A stretch of 64,000 nucleotides of DNA from Acidobacteriota bacterium (GTDB taxonomy: Bacteria; Acidobacteriota; Thermoanaerobaculia; Multivoradales; Multivoraceae): assembly GCA_003388555.1 (NCBI GenBank), contig QQVD01000031.1:124001-188000 (forward strand). The letters are read 5' to 3'. The translations under genes and the position numbers were made by a program. Shown piece by piece: positions 62,816 to 64,000 of this stretch (position 1 is the first letter of the stretch; each line of letters begins with the position of its first letter). The notes below the pieces were generated by a model. That model searched no databases. It saw only the letters and a list, made by a program, of their open reading frames with translations, and was not told the origin of the DNA.

Positions 62816-64000
62816 AGCGCCTGCGACGGGCGTTGTCGCGCATCGGCGTGCGGCTGATGGCGTTCAACGTGCTGCTTGTCTTCTTGCCGCTCGGCGCGGT
62901 GGTGACCCTCGACCGCACCGAGCAGCAGCTGCTGGCGGCGCAGGAGCGGGCGATGGTGCAGCAGGGTCGGCTGGTGGCCGCGGCTCTCGCCGACGCCGAG
63001 CCCGGCGAGATCGTCGGCTCGGTGCGGCGCGCCGAAGCGCTTGGACTGCTCTGGCGGCTGCGGCGCGAGACCACGGCTCGCATCAGGGTGCTCGACCGCG
63101 ATGGCATCGTGCTCGCGGACAGCGCCGCCTTCGGTCCGCGCCGCGACGAGACCCGCGACGGGGTCGGCGCCGGTGCCGGCGCGCCACCCGGCGACGGCGG
63201 CTCCGACCAGCTCCGCGATCGCCTGCTCTATCGGGTGGGAGCGCTGCCGTTCCGCGCCTGGCAGGAGATCCGAGGGCGGTTGGGGAGCTTCCTGCCGGGC
63301 GCCGCCGCGCCGGTCGCGGCCGATCCCCGCTCCTCGCCGGCCGGCGGAGAGCTCGAGACGGGCGGCCTTGGCCCCGAGGTGCAGGCAGCGCTCTCCGGCC
63401 GCTACGGGGCCGCGTCGCGGCGGCTGCCCGGCGAGCGCTGGACGACGCTGCACAGCGCCCTGCCGATCCGCGCCGCGCCGCGGCTGCAGGTCCTGGTCAG
63501 CACCGGGGCGCCGTCGGGTGTGGCTGGCCGGGTGCCGCTCGCGGGCATCGAGCCGGAGGGAGGCGAGGTGATCGGCGCCGTGCTGCTCTCGCAGTCGACC
63601 GCGCAGGTGCTCGCCGATCTCGACGCCGCGCGCCTCGCGGTCGGCCGGGTGATCGTCGTCTCGCTCTTCGTCGCGGCCCTGCTCAGCCTGTGGATGGCCG
63701 GCACCATCGCCCGACCGCTGCGCCGGCTGCGTGCCGATGCCGAGGGTCTGCTCGACGCCGGCGGGCGGTTGGTGGGAGAGATCGAGTCACCCCGACGCTG
63801 GGACGAGATCGGCGATCTGCGCGACGCGCTGCGCGCCCTGGCGCGTCGCCTGCGCGGCCAGCAGGAGGTCGCCGAGTCGTTCGCTGCCGACGTGGCGCAC
63901 GAGATCAAGACGCCGCTCGCCGCGATCCGCAGCGCCAGCGAGGTGTTGCAGAGTGCCGAGTCGGTGGAGCAGCGGCGTCGCTTCACCGAGCTGATCCACG
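62812..64000 (+). CDS. Sensor histidine kinase of the dedicated sortase system, 3' end outside window
   Basis: 396 codons are visible from TTG 62812, which overlaps the regulator stop. Helix 1 (about 16-34, AFNVLLVFLPLGAVVTL) and helix 2 (about 282-305, VGRVIVVSLFVAALLSLWMAG) bracket a 245-residue periplasmic sensor with ETTARIRVLDRDGIVLADS and a conserved GRYGAASRR, then LHSALPIRA and VIGAVLLSQSTAQVL. A HAMP domain follows, and HisKA has the phospho-acceptor His at about 363 in AADVAHEIKTPLAAIRSASEVL. The ATPase domain lies beyond position 64000. The layout resembles ChvG-type stimulus-sensing kinases. The paired regulator is immediately upstream. Confidence 0.92.
   Translation, partial: MKRLRRALSRIGVRLMAFNVLLVFLPLGAVVTLDRTEQQLLAAQERAMVQQGRLVAAALADAEPGEIVGSVRRAEALGLLWRLRRETTARIRVLDRDGIVLADSAAFGPRRDETRDGVGAGAGAPPGDGGSDQLRDRLLYRVGALPFRAWQEIRGRLGSFLPGAAAPVAADPRSSPAGGELETGGLGPEVQAALSGRYGAASRRLPGERWTTLHSALPIRAAPRLQVLVSTGAPSGVAGRVPLAGIEPEGGEVIGAVLLSQSTAQVLADLDAARLAVGRVIVVSLFVAALLSLWMAGTIARPLRRLRADAEGLLDAGGRLVGEIESPRRWDEIGDLRDALRALARRLRGQQEVAESFAADVAHEIKTPLAAIRSASEVLQSAESVEQRRRFTELIH

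Overview
The window is one contiguous stretch of a GC-rich (about 70% by eye) bacterial chromosome with densely packed genes on both strands. AGGAG/GGGAG ribosome binding sites and 1-11 nt gene overlaps are common. Several families point to Acidobacteriota, probably the Thermoanaerobaculia: an 812-residue duplicated-permease protein of the ADOP type, a VWFA-related acidobacterial domain protein, a subtilase with a tandem C-terminal domain that I associate with that class, and many secreted M14/M23/M28/M48/S8 peptidases. This placement is inference; there is no rRNA or tRNA gene in the window. I see no prophage, CRISPR array or insertion sequence.

Layout. 1-8.2 kb: truncated NAD(P) transhydrogenase alpha, secreted M14 carboxypeptidase, sialidase-like lipoprotein, M23 peptidase, DUF3465 protein and bactofilin. 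8.6-14.5 kb: TerB/DUF533 protein, TrmJ tRNA methyltransferase, a Phd/PIN toxin-antitoxin pair, a HAMP-PP2C (SpoIIE-type) phosphatase and SixA. 14.7-21.9 kb: polyphosphate kinase, LemA, M48 protease, an inverted pair of TTAGGGG heptamer arrays and a VWA protein. 21.9-34.2 kb: polysaccharide deacetylase, class V aminotransferase, DUF4336 protein, M28 peptidase, a His/Cys-rich secreted protein, asparagine synthase divergent from an O-antigen ligase, an FMN-binding glutamate-synthase-like protein and a stand-alone NFACT-R domain. 34.2-43.6 kb: ADOP permease, an aldehyde dehydrogenase pair that looks like a split ALDH16, thiC behind a TPP riboswitch, and a membrane diguanylate cyclase.

43.8-50.6 kb holds a likely wobble-uridine modification neighbourhood: a Trm9/ALKBH8-like methyltransferase lies close to a bacterial Elp3 (radical SAM plus GNAT), with an alpha/beta hydrolase, an SDR, nicotinate phosphoribosyltransferase and YajQ around them. 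50.8-55.5 kb: malate synthase G, a MOSC protein, a second toxin-antitoxin pair whose VapC toxin is broken by a one-base deletion, a gene-free stretch with a strong intrinsic terminator and probable small RNA, and riboflavin synthase. 55.6-64 kb: a secreted subtilase, then a complete dedicated sortase system: LPxGGTG-bearing VIT/VWA target and its class GN-type sortase on the minus strand, with a response regulator and sensor kinase on the plus strand. The kinase runs off the window end.

The most notable systems are the Elp3 plus Trm9-like pair (possible bacterial mcm5U34 synthesis), the split ALDH16, the dedicated sortase island outside the Proteobacteria, and the structured RNA candidate at 54.55-54.69 kb.
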